Origin: Nocardioides sp. 503 | GTDB taxonomy: Bacteria > Actinomycetota > Actinomycetes > Propionibacteriales > Nocardioidaceae | Direction of reading: 5' to 3' | DNA: 64,000 bases | Assembly (NCBI RefSeq): GCF_004522095.1 | Contig: NZ_SPUI01000004.1 | Span: 659,593 to 723,592 of the forward strand | Position numbers and translations under genes: made by a program | In this document: positions 49,642 through 62,555 of the stretch, in pieces | Position numbering within the stretch: the stretch's first letter is position 1 | Layout: each line of letters begins with the position of its first letter | Notes under the pieces: generated by a model | Told to the model about the DNA's origin: nothing | What the model saw: the letters and a program-made list of their open reading frames with translations, nothing else | Databases searched by the model: none

Positions 49642-50432
49642 CAGGTCTCCGTGAGGTCGAGGCGGCGAAGCTCGCGCCACCACTTGGCGGACGCGAGCAG
49701 GAGGAAGGCGGCGTTGGCGACCAGGAGCGACGCGTAGCCGACGAGGAAGGCCCGCGGCCAGGCCAGGAGCACGAACGCCCAGCAGAAGGTGCCGTAGTCG
49801 TGCGGCAGCACCAGCCACGTGCGGAGCGGGTGCTCGGCCCTGGGCGGTGCGGTGCTGCCGACGGCGACCGCCCCGCGGCGGCGCAGGAAGGGCACCAGGA
49901 TCATGCTGAAGTAGGTCGTCATGTCGACGACGAGGAAGACCATGGGCGCCACGAGCACGACGTCGGTGTCGACTACCGGAAAGCGGAAGAGCGACACGAG
50001 GACCGCCAGGTGGAGCACGCAGGTCTTGACGCAGTCGAGCGTGTGGTCGAGCCACTCCCCGGCCAGCGAGCCGCCGCCACGCAGGCGGGCGAGCTGGCCG
50101 TCGACGGAGTCCATCACGTAGCCGAGCGCGAGAAGCACGGCAACGGCGATGCCGAGACCGACCGAGGGCTCGTCGACGACGAGCAGGGACAGCGCCGTGG
50201 CGGTGAGACCCGCCCCGATGAGCGTGGCGGTGTTCGGCGAGAGCCCGACGATGTGCCCGGCGGCCGCCACCCGACGGGCCGCCGGCCGGTTGACGAGCCG
50301 CGAGTACGCGGGAGTGCCCCGGGGGTCCTTCTGGGCGCTCCCCAGCGCCTGGAGGTTGCTGCGGTACCAGGCGCGCAGGGTCGGTGGCTCGGGAGCAGGC
50401 GGCGTGTGGGTGGGCATCGTCGACACGGCCAT
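49641..50432 (-). CDS. CDP-alcohol phosphatidyltransferase family membrane protein
   Basis: This 263 aa membrane protein has about six helices and the complete CDP-OH-P motif: DSVDGQLARLRGG followed by GEWLDHTLD, matching D-x2-D-G-x2-A-R-x8-G-x3-D-x3-D. These enzymes join a CDP-activated alcohol to a second alcohol. A TagD-like cytidylyltransferase at 51735-52202 could supply CDP-glycerol or a similar donor, so the pair may modify the polymer or its lipid carrier. It is the first gene of the minus-strand operon ending at 42002. Alternative start at codon 6 (ATG 50417) is possible. Confidence 0.83.
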   Translation of the reverse strand: MAVSTMPTHTPPAPEPPTLRAWYRSNLQALGSAQKDPRGTPAYSRLVNRPAARRVAAAGHIVGLSPNTATLIGAGLTATALSLLVVDEPSVGLGIAVAVLLALGYVMDSVDGQLARLRGGGSLAGEWLDHTLDCVKTCVLHLAVLVSLFRFPVVDTDVVLVAPMVFLVVDMTTYFSMILVPFLRRRGAVAVGSTAPPRAEHPLRTWLVLPHDYGTFCWAFVLLAWPRAFLVGYASLLVANAAFLLLASAKWWRELRRLDLTET

Positions 50433-50515
50433 CGGCCCCCCTCCTGTGGCTACTAGTCGGATGCGCTGAAACTAAGGACGGCTCGGAGCGCGGCGGCAGG
50501 TGCGAGGCGGGACGT

Positions 50516-50529
50516 CGCCAAATTTGGGG
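50516..50529. promoter_or_regulatory. Locus palindrome, copy 6
   Basis: CGCCAAATTTGGGG fits CCCC-N6-GGGG with one mismatch, with a fully palindromic AAATTT centre. It sits between the minus-strand operon (start 50432) and the plus-strand glycosyltransferase (50582), so it could serve both. Confidence 0.45.
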
Positions 50530-50581
50530 ATGGGCGCGTCGAAGCGGCGGATGGCCGCTCCGACGCGCCTTCACTGACCGT

Positions 50582-51790
50582 GTGGAACCGCGCACCGTGC
50601 TCATGGCCACTCCGTCCGCCGACCTCTACGGCGCTGACCTGCAGCTGCTCGAGAGCGTGGCGGCGCTGCGGGAGCGCGGCTGGCGGGTCGTCGTGGTGAC
50701 GCCGTCGAGGGGGCCGCTGCTCGAGCGGCTGACGGCTCTGGGTGCCGAGGTCGAGCAGGTGCCGTTCCCCGTCCTTCGGCGCGCGTCGATGTCCCTCGGC
50801 GGGGCGGCGTCCCTGGCCGCGCGAAGCCCGGAGGCACTGGCTCTGCTGCGACGGGTGGTGCGCAGGGTCGGTCCCCAGGTCGTGTACGTCAACACGGTCA
50901 CCCTGCCGTGGTGGCTGCTCGCGGGTCGGGCGGCCGGGGTGCCCGTCGTCTGTCACGTCCATGAGGCGGAGGCCCGTGACCGTGCTCTGGTACGGCGTGC
51001 GCTCGCGGCGCCCCTGGCCCTCGCGGACGTCACGATCGTCAACAGCCGCACGACGCTCGAGGTGACGTCGACCGCCGCGCCGTACGTGCGGCGCCGGCTC
51101 CGCCTCGTGCGCAACGGCGTCCGCGGCCCAGCCGTCGCGCCTTCACCCCGCGCCCGGAGCGGGGCCTTCCGGCTGCTGGTCGTCGGCCGGGTCTCGCCTC
51201 GCAAGGCGCCCGACGTGGCGCTCGAGGCGGCGGCCCTGCTGCGGACCGCCGGACTGCCCGTGCGCCTCGAGCTGTGCGGCACCCCGGGTCCCGGCCACGA
51301 GGGATTCGCCCATGAGCTGCGCCGGCGCGCCGACCGCCCCGACCTCGAGGGCGCGGTGACCTTCACCGGCTACGAGTCGCCCATCTGGCCGGCGCTGGAG
51401 CGCTCGGACGTCCTGGTCGCACCCTCGCTGGGGGAGTCGTTCGGCAACGCGGTCGTCGAGGGCCAGCTCGCGGAGCGTCCCGTGGTCGCCAGCGCGGTCC
51501 CGGGCCACCTGGAGACCGTGGACCCGGGCGTGACGGGCCTGCTGGTCCCGGCCCAGGACCCCGAGGCCCTCGCCGACGCCGTCGCCCGCTTGATGGAGGA
51601 CGGCGACCTCGGCCGCCGCCTCGCCCTCGCGGGCAGGAGCACCGCCGAGGCGCGGTTCGGCCTGAGGCGCTACGGGGACGAGCTGGCCGCCGTGCTCGAG
51701 GACCTGGCCCCGGAGGACCGGTCGCCAGCGGCGGTCAGGCCTGGAGGTCGGCGACCTCGGCCTCGACACGCTCGACGACCTCGGCGTTGA
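50582..51790 (+). CDS. Glycosyltransferase family 4 (GT-B)
   Basis: This 402 aa enzyme has an N-terminal acceptor domain (TVLMATPSADLYGADLQLLE, VVYVNTVTLPWWLLAG) and a C-terminal Glycos_transf_1 domain. The latter has LLVVGRVSPRKAPDVALEAA, and APSLGESFGNAVVEGQLAER with the donor-binding E-x7-E pair. GTG 50582 is taken as start; GTG 50597 and ATG 50603 are alternatives before the first beta-strand. The C-terminal ~20 residues are basic and antisense to the end of the convergent cytidylyltransferase gene, overlapping by 56 bases. Sugar specificity is not visible. Confidence 0.85.
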   Translation: MEPRTVLMATPSADLYGADLQLLESVAALRERGWRVVVVTPSRGPLLERLTALGAEVEQVPFPVLRRASMSLGGAASLAARSPEALALLRRVVRRVGPQVVYVNTVTLPWWLLAGRAAGVPVVCHVHEAEARDRALVRRALAAPLALADVTIVNSRTTLEVTSTAAPYVRRRLRLVRNGVRGPAVAPSPRARSGAFRLLVVGRVSPRKAPDVALEAAALLRTAGLPVRLELCGTPGPGHEGFAHELRRRADRPDLEGAVTFTGYESPIWPALERSDVLVAPSLGESFGNAVVEGQLAERPVVASAVPGHLETVDPGVTGLLVPAQDPEALADAVARLMEDGDLGRRLALAGRSTAEARFGLRRYGDELAAVLEDLAPEDRSPAAVRPGGRRPRPRHARRPRR

Positions 51791-52202
51791 GCCGGCGCAG
51801 CGCGAGGCGCAGCACGGTGCTGGACGTCTGCTCGGTGTAGGGGAAGTAGACGACGTCCACGCCGACCGTCCTCATGCGCCGCTCGAGCCGGTCGCCCTTG
51901 GGGGTGCCCTGCCAGTCGTCGCCCTTGAAGAGGCGCTGGAACCGCACGTCCTGCCAGGCGACCAGCTTGTCGGGCACGACCTCCACGTGGACGGCGTCCA
52001 CGACGTCGATGGCTCCCACGATGGCGACGCGCTCCTCGAGCGGGATGATCGGCCGCACTCCCTTGGTCCGCAGGCAGAGCTCGTCGGAGACGACGCCCGC
52101 CACGAGGTAGTCGCACCTGCCGCGGGCACGCCAGAGCAGGTTCAGGTGGCCCACGTGGAACAGGTCGTAGGCGCCGGGTGCGTACCCCACGACGGTCCTC
52201 AT
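51735..52202 (-). CDS. Cytidylyltransferase family protein (TagD/GCT-like)
   Basis: This 155 aa enzyme has the nucleotidyltransferase signature GAYDLFHVGHLNLLWRA with the HxGH motif, then RTKGVRPIIPLEERV (the RTxG... segment of glycerol-3-phosphate cytidylyltransferases) and KGDDWQG. It should make a CDP-alcohol such as CDP-glycerol, which would suit the CDP-alcohol transferase in the locus. The usual ISTT motif is replaced: YTEQTSSTVLR, which may keep the role. The 3' end overlaps the glycosyltransferase gene tail-to-tail. Confidence 0.82.
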   Translation of the reverse strand: MRTVVGYAPGAYDLFHVGHLNLLWRARGRCDYLVAGVVSDELCLRTKGVRPIIPLEERVAIVGAIDVVDAVHVEVVPDKLVAWQDVRFQRLFKGDDWQGTPKGDRLERRMRTVGVDVVYFPYTEQTSSTVLRLALRRLNAEVVERVEAEVADLQA

Positions 52203-52324
52203 CGGTGTCTCCCTCTCGTCCGGTGCCGGGCGGCTCGAACGTAGGAGCGGGACCGGGCCGTCGGCCCGAGGGAGCCGGCGACTTACCCAAGACGGGTGAG
52301 GAGGCGGGCGCTCACCGGCGGAGA

Positions 52325-52340
52325 GTTAGGCTGACCTAAC
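52325..52340. promoter_or_regulatory. DtxR/IdeR-type iron box
   Basis: GTTAGGCTGACCTAAC is a perfect inverted repeat (6-bp arms GTTAGG/CCTAAC around CTGA) that matches the TTAGG-N-CCTAA core of actinobacterial iron-regulator boxes. TAGGCT within it could be the -10 element, so bound repressor would block transcription. The downstream gene is a siderophore-interacting protein, which supports the assignment. Confidence 0.85.
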
Positions 52341-52364
52341 AACTCGTCGACCCCAGGAGCACCC

Positions 52365-53120
52365 GTGCCCGGCACCACCACGCTGACCGTCACCTCGACC
52401 GAGCGGGTCAGCCCCGCCCTGGTGCGGGTGCGCTTCCGCAGCGACGACCTGTCGGCGTTCGCCGGCAGCGTCGACACCGACCGCTACGTCAAGCTGGTCC
52501 TGCCCGTCGACGGTGCCGACGTGGTGCGCACCTACACCGCGCTGGAGCCGGACGTGGACGCCGGCACGCTGGCGATCGAGTTCGTGGTGCACGGCGACAC
52601 CGGGGTGGCCGGCCCGTGGGCGGCCAACGCGCAGCCGGGGGACACCCTCGAGGTCCGCGGACCGGGCGGCGCCTACGCTCCCTCGCCCGACGCCGCCTGG
52701 CACCTGCTCGCCGGCGACGACGCCGCGATCCCCGCGATCCGCCAGGCCCTGGCCGCGCTGCCCGACGACGCCGTCGCCGAGGTGCTGGTCGAGGTCCACG
52801 ACGCCGACCACGAGGTCGAGCTCGCCGCACCGGCCGGCGCCACCGTCACCTGGGTGCACCGCGGCTCGGCCACCGAGGGTGACCCGCTCGTCGCCGCCGT
52901 CCGCGCGCTGCCCTGGCGCGAGGGCCGCGTCCACGCGTTCGTGCACGGCGAGGCGCAGGCGGTCATGCACGGCATCCGCCCCTACCTGCTCCAGGACCGT
53001 GGCGTCGCGCGCGAGGACGCGTCGATCTCCGGCTACTGGCGCCGCGGCCGCACCGAGGAGGGCTTCCGCGACTGGAAGAAGGAGCTGGCCGCGGCCGAGG
53101 CCGCGACCGCGCTCGGATGA
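52365..53120 (+). CDS. Siderophore-interacting protein (ferric-siderophore reductase, ViuB/SIP type)
   Basis: This 251 aa cytoplasmic FAD/NAD(P)H-dependent reductase is predicted to release iron from imported siderophores. The FAD-binding domain has RYVKLVLPV and VRTYTALEPDVDAGTLAIEF with VVHGDTGVAGPWAANAQPGD. The SIP C-terminal domain has WHLLAGDDAAIPAIRQALAA, EGRVHAFVHGEAQAV and the terminal SGYWRRGRTEEGFRDWKKEL typical of the family. GTG 52365 follows AGGAGC. Expression should rise under iron limitation through the box at 52325-52340. No siderophore transporter is adjacent. Confidence 0.92.
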   Translation: MPGTTTLTVTSTERVSPALVRVRFRSDDLSAFAGSVDTDRYVKLVLPVDGADVVRTYTALEPDVDAGTLAIEFVVHGDTGVAGPWAANAQPGDTLEVRGPGGAYAPSPDAAWHLLAGDDAAIPAIRQALAALPDDAVAEVLVEVHDADHEVELAAPAGATVTWVHRGSATEGDPLVAAVRALPWREGRVHAFVHGEAQAVMHGIRPYLLQDRGVAREDASISGYWRRGRTEEGFRDWKKELAAAEAATALG

Positions 53121-53131
53121 CCGCCCCCGCG

Positions 53132-53137
53132 TAGACT
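53132..53137 (+). promoter_or_regulatory. Candidate -10 box (TAGACT) for mfd
   Basis: TAGACT fits the TAnnnT pattern and lies about 70 bases before the mfd start, leaving a short leader with AGGAG at 53196-53200. No clear -35 box was identified. Confidence 0.4.
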
Positions 53138-53205
53138 GGGCCACGTCCACCCCCTGTCATCCGTGACCGGGGGCTGTCGTGTTGTCACCCTCCTCAGGAG
53201 CACCC

Positions 53206-56775
<3,570 letters not shown>

Positions 56776-56809
56776 GCCCCGAAGCAGCACGGTCATGAGG
56801 AGAGTTCGC

Positions 56810-57526
56810 GTGAGCACCCCCAGCACCCGAGGCAGCCGAGCCGGTCGCGTCCGGCTCGCGGCCCTCGCCACCGCCGTCCTGACCGTGGCCCTCACCGGCT
56901 GCGGCGTCGCCGGCACCAGCTTCCAGCCCGGGGTCGCCGCCGAGGTCGACGGCCACAAGATCTCCACCGACCGCGTCGACCGCCTCGTCGGCGACTACTG
57001 CGACGCCGTGCGCGACCAGCTCCGCCAGGACGGCAGCGTCGTCCCGCTCGGCTACCTGCGCTCCGGCGTCGTGGGCCAGCTCGCGCTGGTGTCCGCGGCC
57101 GAGCAGCTCGCCGAGGACGAGGGCGTCGAGCCCACGCAGGACTACGAGCGCGTCGTCACGGACCTGGAGTCGCAGACCCGCGGTCTCCCCCAGAAGCAGC
57201 AGGACGCCGTCGTCGCCGTCAACGGGTCGTCGGCCTACGTGCAGGCCGTCCAGCTGGCGGTCGGCGACAAGCTGCTCGCCGACGAGGGCAAGCCCAGCGG
57301 TCCCGAGGCCGCCGGCCAGCGCGGCGCCGACGCGCTCAAGGCGTGGCTCGACGACCACGAGGTGGAGCTCAACCCCGAGTTCGGCATCGCCTTCGAGGAC
57401 GGTCAGGTGGTCTCCGAGGACACCCAGCTGGCGTTCGCCGTGGGCGACACCGCGACCACCGCGGGGCTGGAGGCTCCCGACCAGGAGTACGCCAAGAGCC
57501 TGCCGGCCTCCCAGCGCTGCAACTGA
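56810..57526 (+). CDS. SurA N-terminal-like lipoprotein
   Basis: This 238 aa exported lipoprotein has a basic start, a hydrophobic segment and the lipobox ALTGC (Cys at about residue 30). The rest resembles the chaperone domain of SurA/PrsA-type foldases (VAAEVDGHKISTDRVDRLVG), without a recognisable parvulin domain. It corresponds in position to LpqU/other lipoproteins found between mfd, mazG and eno in mycobacteria, though it need not be homologous. GTG 56810 has GAGGAGAG in front; an ATG at 56795 is a possible alternative. Confidence 0.75.
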   Translation: MSTPSTRGSRAGRVRLAALATAVLTVALTGCGVAGTSFQPGVAAEVDGHKISTDRVDRLVGDYCDAVRDQLRQDGSVVPLGYLRSGVVGQLALVSAAEQLAEDEGVEPTQDYERVVTDLESQTRGLPQKQQDAVVAVNGSSAYVQAVQLAVGDKLLADEGKPSGPEAAGQRGADALKAWLDDHEVELNPEFGIAFEDGQVVSEDTQLAFAVGDTATTAGLEAPDQEYAKSLPASQRCN

Positions 57527-57537
57527 GCGTCGAGCGC

Positions 57538-58158
57538 ATGAGCGGACCCGCCGAGGACCCGCCGCTCGTCGAGCTCCGCGAGGTCATGCGCCGGCTGCGG
57601 GCCGAGTGCCCGTGGAAGGCCGGGCAGACGCACCGCTCGCTCGCGCGCTACCTCCTCGAGGAGACCCACGAGACCCTCGAGGCGCTGGACACCGGCGACG
57701 CCGAGCACCTGCGCGAGGAGCTCGGCGACCTGCTGCTCCAGGTCTACTTCCACGCTGCGATCGCCGAGGAGACCGGCGCCTTCGACCTCGACGACGTCGC
57801 GCGCGGCATCACCGAGAAGATGCGGCGTCGCAACCCGCACGTCTTCGGCGACCGGGCGGGGGAGGGCGGCGAGCGCCTGGACGCAGCCGCCGTCAACGAG
57901 GCCTGGGAGGCCATCAAGGCCACCGAGAAGTCCCGCTCCGCGGTGACCGACGGGATCCCGCCGACCCTGCCGGCGCTGCTCTACGCCGACAAGGTCCTCG
58001 ACCGGCTCGCCCGCCAGGGGACCGCCGTACCTCCGGACGGCGACGACCTCGGCGACCGGCTGCTGGCGCTGGTGGCGCAGGCGCGCGCCGAGGGCCGCGA
58101 CCCCGAGCAGGCCCTGCGCGACGCCGTACGCCGCCTGCCGGGCGTCACGCCCAGCTGA
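57538..58158 (+). CDS. mazG: Nucleoside triphosphate pyrophosphohydrolase, MazG family
   Basis: This 206 aa enzyme hydrolyses NTPs and oxidised dNTPs to monophosphates. The metal-binding E-x2-E motif is in EETHETLEAL and the second acidic pair in REELGDLLLQVYFH. The conserved opening is ECPWKAGQTHRSL, where most MazG proteins have CPWD; the Asp-to-Lys change is unusual but lies outside the core metal ligands. Start ATG 57538 comes 11 bases after the lipoprotein stop. The 3' end overlaps the convergent nitroreductase gene by 14 bases. Confidence 0.9.
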   Translation: MSGPAEDPPLVELREVMRRLRAECPWKAGQTHRSLARYLLEETHETLEALDTGDAEHLREELGDLLLQVYFHAAIAEETGAFDLDDVARGITEKMRRRNPHVFGDRAGEGGERLDAAAVNEAWEAIKATEKSRSAVTDGIPPTLPALLYADKVLDRLARQGTAVPPDGDDLGDRLLALVAQARAEGRDPEQALRDAVRRLPGVTPS

Positions 58159-58765
58159 CCGCGTCCTCGTCCGCGAGGCGGGGGAGCCGGTCGAACCACG
58201 CGTTCTCGCTGGGGTGGCCGATGTTGACGACCAGCATCGAGCGGAAGCGCCCGTCGGGGAAGAACTCGGCGTCGACCGCGTCCCGGTCGAAGCCGCCCAT
58301 GGGTCCGGCGGCCAGCCCGGCGGCGCGGACGGCCATGACGAAGACCCCCGACTGGAGCGCGGCGCTGAAGCGCCCGGACTCGTGACGCATGGCCTCGTCG
58401 GCCTCGAAGTGGTCCTGCAGCTGGGGACGCGTCGGGAAGATCGTGGGCACGTGCTCGTGGAAGCGGGAGTCCCAGGCCAGCACCGCGACGGCCGGGGCCG
58501 CGAGCGTCTTGGCCCGGTTGCCCTCGGACAGGAGTGGGACGAGGCGCTCCTTGCCCTCCGGCGTGCGCACGAAGACCACCCGCAGCGGCTGGGTGTTGGC
58601 GGCGCTGGGTCCCCACTTGGTGAGGTGCCAGATGGACGTGAGCTCCTCGTCGGTGACCGGGGTGTCGGCGAAGGAGTTGGCGGTGCGGGCCGAGGTGAAC
58701 ATCAGCGCGCGTCCGCGCTCGTCGAGCGCCTCGAGCTGGGTGGGCAGGTGGTCGGTGACGGTCAT
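58145..58765 (-). CDS. Nitroreductase family protein (malonic semialdehyde reductase RutE-like)
   Basis: This 206 aa flavoprotein has the FMN-binding nitroreductase fold, with SARTANSFADTPVTDEELTS, KWGPSAANTQPLRVVFVRTP, and AVRAAGLAAGPMGGFDRDAV near the C-terminus. The sequence type is that of the HadB/RutE-like reductases that reduce malonic semialdehyde to 3-hydroxypropionate. It could also be a general quinone or nitro-compound reductase. It is divergent from an HxlR regulator, the usual arrangement for redox-inducible control. Confidence 0.88.
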   Translation of the reverse strand: MTVTDHLPTQLEALDERGRALMFTSARTANSFADTPVTDEELTSIWHLTKWGPSAANTQPLRVVFVRTPEGKERLVPLLSEGNRAKTLAAPAVAVLAWDSRFHEHVPTIFPTRPQLQDHFEADEAMRHESGRFSAALQSGVFVMAVRAAGLAAGPMGGFDRDAVDAEFFPDGRFRSMLVVNIGHPSENAWFDRLPRLADEDAVSWA

Positions 58766-58801
58766 GGTGCTCTCGTTCCTAGGGCTGCTAGTGGGTGAAG
58801 T

Positions 58802-58824
58802 GTTACTACGAAAAAAAGAGTAAC
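58802..58824. promoter_or_regulatory. Inverted repeat between nitroreductase and HxlR genes
   Basis: GTTACT (58802-58807) and AGTAAC (58819-58824) are perfect arms around an A-rich spacer. HxlR-family proteins bind such sites in divergent promoters. It is a candidate operator for the nitroreductase gene and for autoregulation. Confidence 0.5.
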
Positions 58825-58847
58825 CCGCAAGTCAAGAGACGACTCGC

Positions 58848-58853
58848 TACGAT
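58848..58853 (+). promoter_or_regulatory. -10 box (TACGAT), leaderless promoter of the HxlR gene
   Basis: TACGAT ends six bases before the ATG at 58860, the same spacing as at the other leaderless starts of this window. GGGGG lies between but is too close to the ATG to be an effective ribosome binding site. Confidence 0.5.
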
Positions 58854-58859
58854 GGGGGC

Positions 58860-60573
<1,714 letters not shown>

Positions 60574-60583
60574 CCGCGGCTCC

Positions 60584-61174
60584 ATGGTCGACAGCCGCCG
60601 CACGCCGCCCCGCGGGTCCCGCCCGCGGGGTCGCACGGGACCCGGCCGGGTCCCGGGGCGTGGCGGCGCTCGGGGCACGTCCGGCCCGGTCGCGGCGCGC
60701 GTGCCGGCCGCCGGGTCGCCGCGGCGGCCCCGACTCACCGGTCGGGCCGCGATCCTGGTGCTGGTCCTCGCGGTGCTGGCAGTCTCCTACGCGTCCTCGA
60801 TGCGGGCCTACCTCGACCAGCGCTCGGAGATCAACGCGCTCAAGTCCAAGATCGCCGAGCGCTCCGCCGACATCGACGACCTGGAGCGCGAGAAGCGGCG
60901 CTGGGACGACCCGGCGTACGTCCGCCAGCAGGCGCGCGAGCGCCTCAAGTTCGTGATGCCCGGCGAGCGCTCCTACGTCGTCCTCGACGAGAACGGCGAG
61001 CCGCTCGACAGCGAGTCCGAGCTCAGCGACCCCGACGACCTGGTCAAGGACGCGCCCGAGGCGTGGTGGGCCCGGGCGTGGGAGTCCGTGGAGCTCGCGG
61101 GCGACCCGCCCCGGCAGGCCAAGCCCCCGGCAGCCGAGATCGACGGCTCGGACGAGCCGACCGGCCAGCAGTGA
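60584..61174 (+). CDS. divIC: Septum formation initiator (FtsB/DivIC family)
   Basis: This 196 aa single-pass protein has an Arg/Gly/Pro-rich cytoplasmic N-terminus (~50 residues), one helix (~53-72) and a coiled coil (SEINALKSKIAERSADIDDL) ending in the conserved WDDPAYVRQQARERLKFVMPGE. It works in the divisome with FtsL and FtsQ. The acidic C-terminal ~65 residues exceed the usual family length. It starts 10 bases after eno, and its stop overlaps the next start. Confidence 0.9.
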   Translation: MVDSRRTPPRGSRPRGRTGPGRVPGRGGARGTSGPVAARVPAAGSPRRPRLTGRAAILVLVLAVLAVSYASSMRAYLDQRSEINALKSKIAERSADIDDLEREKRRWDDPAYVRQQARERLKFVMPGERSYVVLDENGEPLDSESELSDPDDLVKDAPEAWWARAWESVELAGDPPRQAKPPAAEIDGSDEPTGQQ

Positions 61175-61662
61175 TCGACCCCGCCGACGAGGCGACCGTG
61201 CACGCCCAGCTCGGCCGCTCACCCCGCGCCATCCACGCCGTGGGGCACCGCTGTCCCTGCGGCAACCCCGACGTCGTCACCACCGAGCCGCGCCTGCCCA
61301 ACGGCACGCCGTTCCCCACGACCTTCTACCTCACCTGCCCCCGAGCCGCCTCCATGATCGGCACCCTCGAGGGCTCGGGGCTGATGAAGGAGATGCAGGC
61401 TCGCCTGGGCGAGGACGCCGAGCTCGCGGCGGCCTACCGCCGCGCTCACGAGGCCTACCTCGCCGTCCGCTCCGAGCTCGGCGAGGTCCCCGAGATCGCG
61501 GGCATCTCCGCCGGCGGCATGCCCGACCGGGTCAAGTGCCTGCACGTGCTCGCCGGCCACGCCCTCGCCGCCGGCCCGGGGGTCAACCCGCTGGGCGACG
61601 AGGTCCTCGAGCTGCTCGGCGAGTGGTGGGCCTCCGGCCCCTGCGTGGCTCCCGAGCCATGA
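61171..61662 (+). CDS. DUF501 family protein
   Basis: This 163 aa cytoplasmic protein is of unknown function, conserved between divIC and ppx in actinobacteria. The family pattern is complete: CPCGNPDVVTTEPRLPNGTP, PTTFYLTCPRAASMIGTLEG and DRVKCLHVLAGHALAAGPGV. The Cys and His positions (HRCPCG, CLH) could bind a metal. GTG 61171 overlaps the divIC stop (GTGA); its own stop overlaps the ppx start (ATGA). Confidence 0.9.
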   Translation: MIDPADEATVHAQLGRSPRAIHAVGHRCPCGNPDVVTTEPRLPNGTPFPTTFYLTCPRAASMIGTLEGSGLMKEMQARLGEDAELAAAYRRAHEAYLAVRSELGEVPEIAGISAGGMPDRVKCLHVLAGHALAAGPGVNPLGDEVLELLGEWWASGPCVAPEP

Positions 61663-62555
61663 CGACGGTCGCGGCCGTCGACTGCGGCACCAACACGATC
61701 AAGCTCCTGATCGGGGACCTGCCCGACGTGGCCGTGCGCGAGATGCGGATGGTGCGTCTCGGCGAGGGCGTCGACCGCACGGGCCGGCTCGGCGACGAGG
61801 CACTCGCCCGGGCGTTCGCGGCGATCGACGAGTACGCCGCCCTCATCGCGGAGCACGACGTCTCGCGGCTGCGCTTCTGCGCGACCTCGGCGACGCGCGA
61901 CTCCGCCAACGCCCAGGACTTCTCCGACGGTGTGCTGGCGCGCCTCGGCGTGCGTCCCGAGGTGCTCTCGGGCGACGAGGAGGCCGCGCTGGCCTTCGCC
62001 GGCGCGGTGCGCAACCTCGCCACCCGACCGCCCGCGCCGGTGCTGGTCGTCGACATCGGCGGCGGGTCGACCGAGCTGATCCTCGGAGACACCGAGCCCA
62101 CGGCTGCCGAGTCCATGGACATCGGCTCGGTCCGCCTGCACGAGCGCCACCTCCACTCCGACCCGCCCACGGCCGCCGAGGTCGCGGCCTGCGTCGCCGA
62201 CATCGACGCCGCGCTCGACGCGTGCGCCGTCTCGCCCGGGGACGCGGCGGCCGTCGTGGGCATCGCCGGCACCGTGACCACGGTCGCCGCCGGGGTGCTC
62301 GGCCTGCCGGCGTACGCACGGGAGGCGATCGACCAGCAGGTGCTCGACGTCGAGGCGGTGCACGCGACGGTCGAGCGGTTGGTCACGATGCCGGTCTCGG
62401 AGCGCCTGGCCCTGCCCTTCATGCACCCCGGTCGCGCCGACGTCATCGACGCCGGCGCCCTGATCCTGTCCCGCGTCCTGCGGCGCACGTCGGTTCCGAC
62501 CCTGCTGGTCTCCGAGTCCGACATCCTCGACGGGATCGCCTGGTCGGTGGCATGA
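61659..62555 (+). CDS. ppx: Exopolyphosphatase / GppA-type phosphatase
   Basis: This 298 aa member of the ASKHA fold family hydrolyses polyphosphate or pppGpp. It has AAVDCGTNTIKLLIGD (phosphate 1), FCATSATRDSAN, SGDEEAALAF (catalytic Glu region) and VVDIGGGSTELILG. It is the short actinobacterial form without the C-terminal HD domain. The gene overlaps both neighbours by four bases. Polyphosphate turnover would connect to the phosphate-type importers, but no shared control is visible. Confidence 0.93.
   Translation: MTTVAAVDCGTNTIKLLIGDLPDVAVREMRMVRLGEGVDRTGRLGDEALARAFAAIDEYAALIAEHDVSRLRFCATSATRDSANAQDFSDGVLARLGVRPEVLSGDEEAALAFAGAVRNLATRPPAPVLVVDIGGGSTELILGDTEPTAAESMDIGSVRLHERHLHSDPPTAAEVAACVADIDAALDACAVSPGDAAAVVGIAGTVTTVAAGVLGLPAYAREAIDQQVLDVEAVHATVERLVTMPVSERLALPFMHPGRADVIDAGALILSRVLRRTSVPTLLVSESDILDGIAWSVA

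Noticed and set aside
52285..52297. ACCCAAGACGGGT as another copy of the exopolysaccharide palindrome
   Set aside because: The spacer is five instead of six bases and the arms are only CCC/GGG at core; it is too weak to count.
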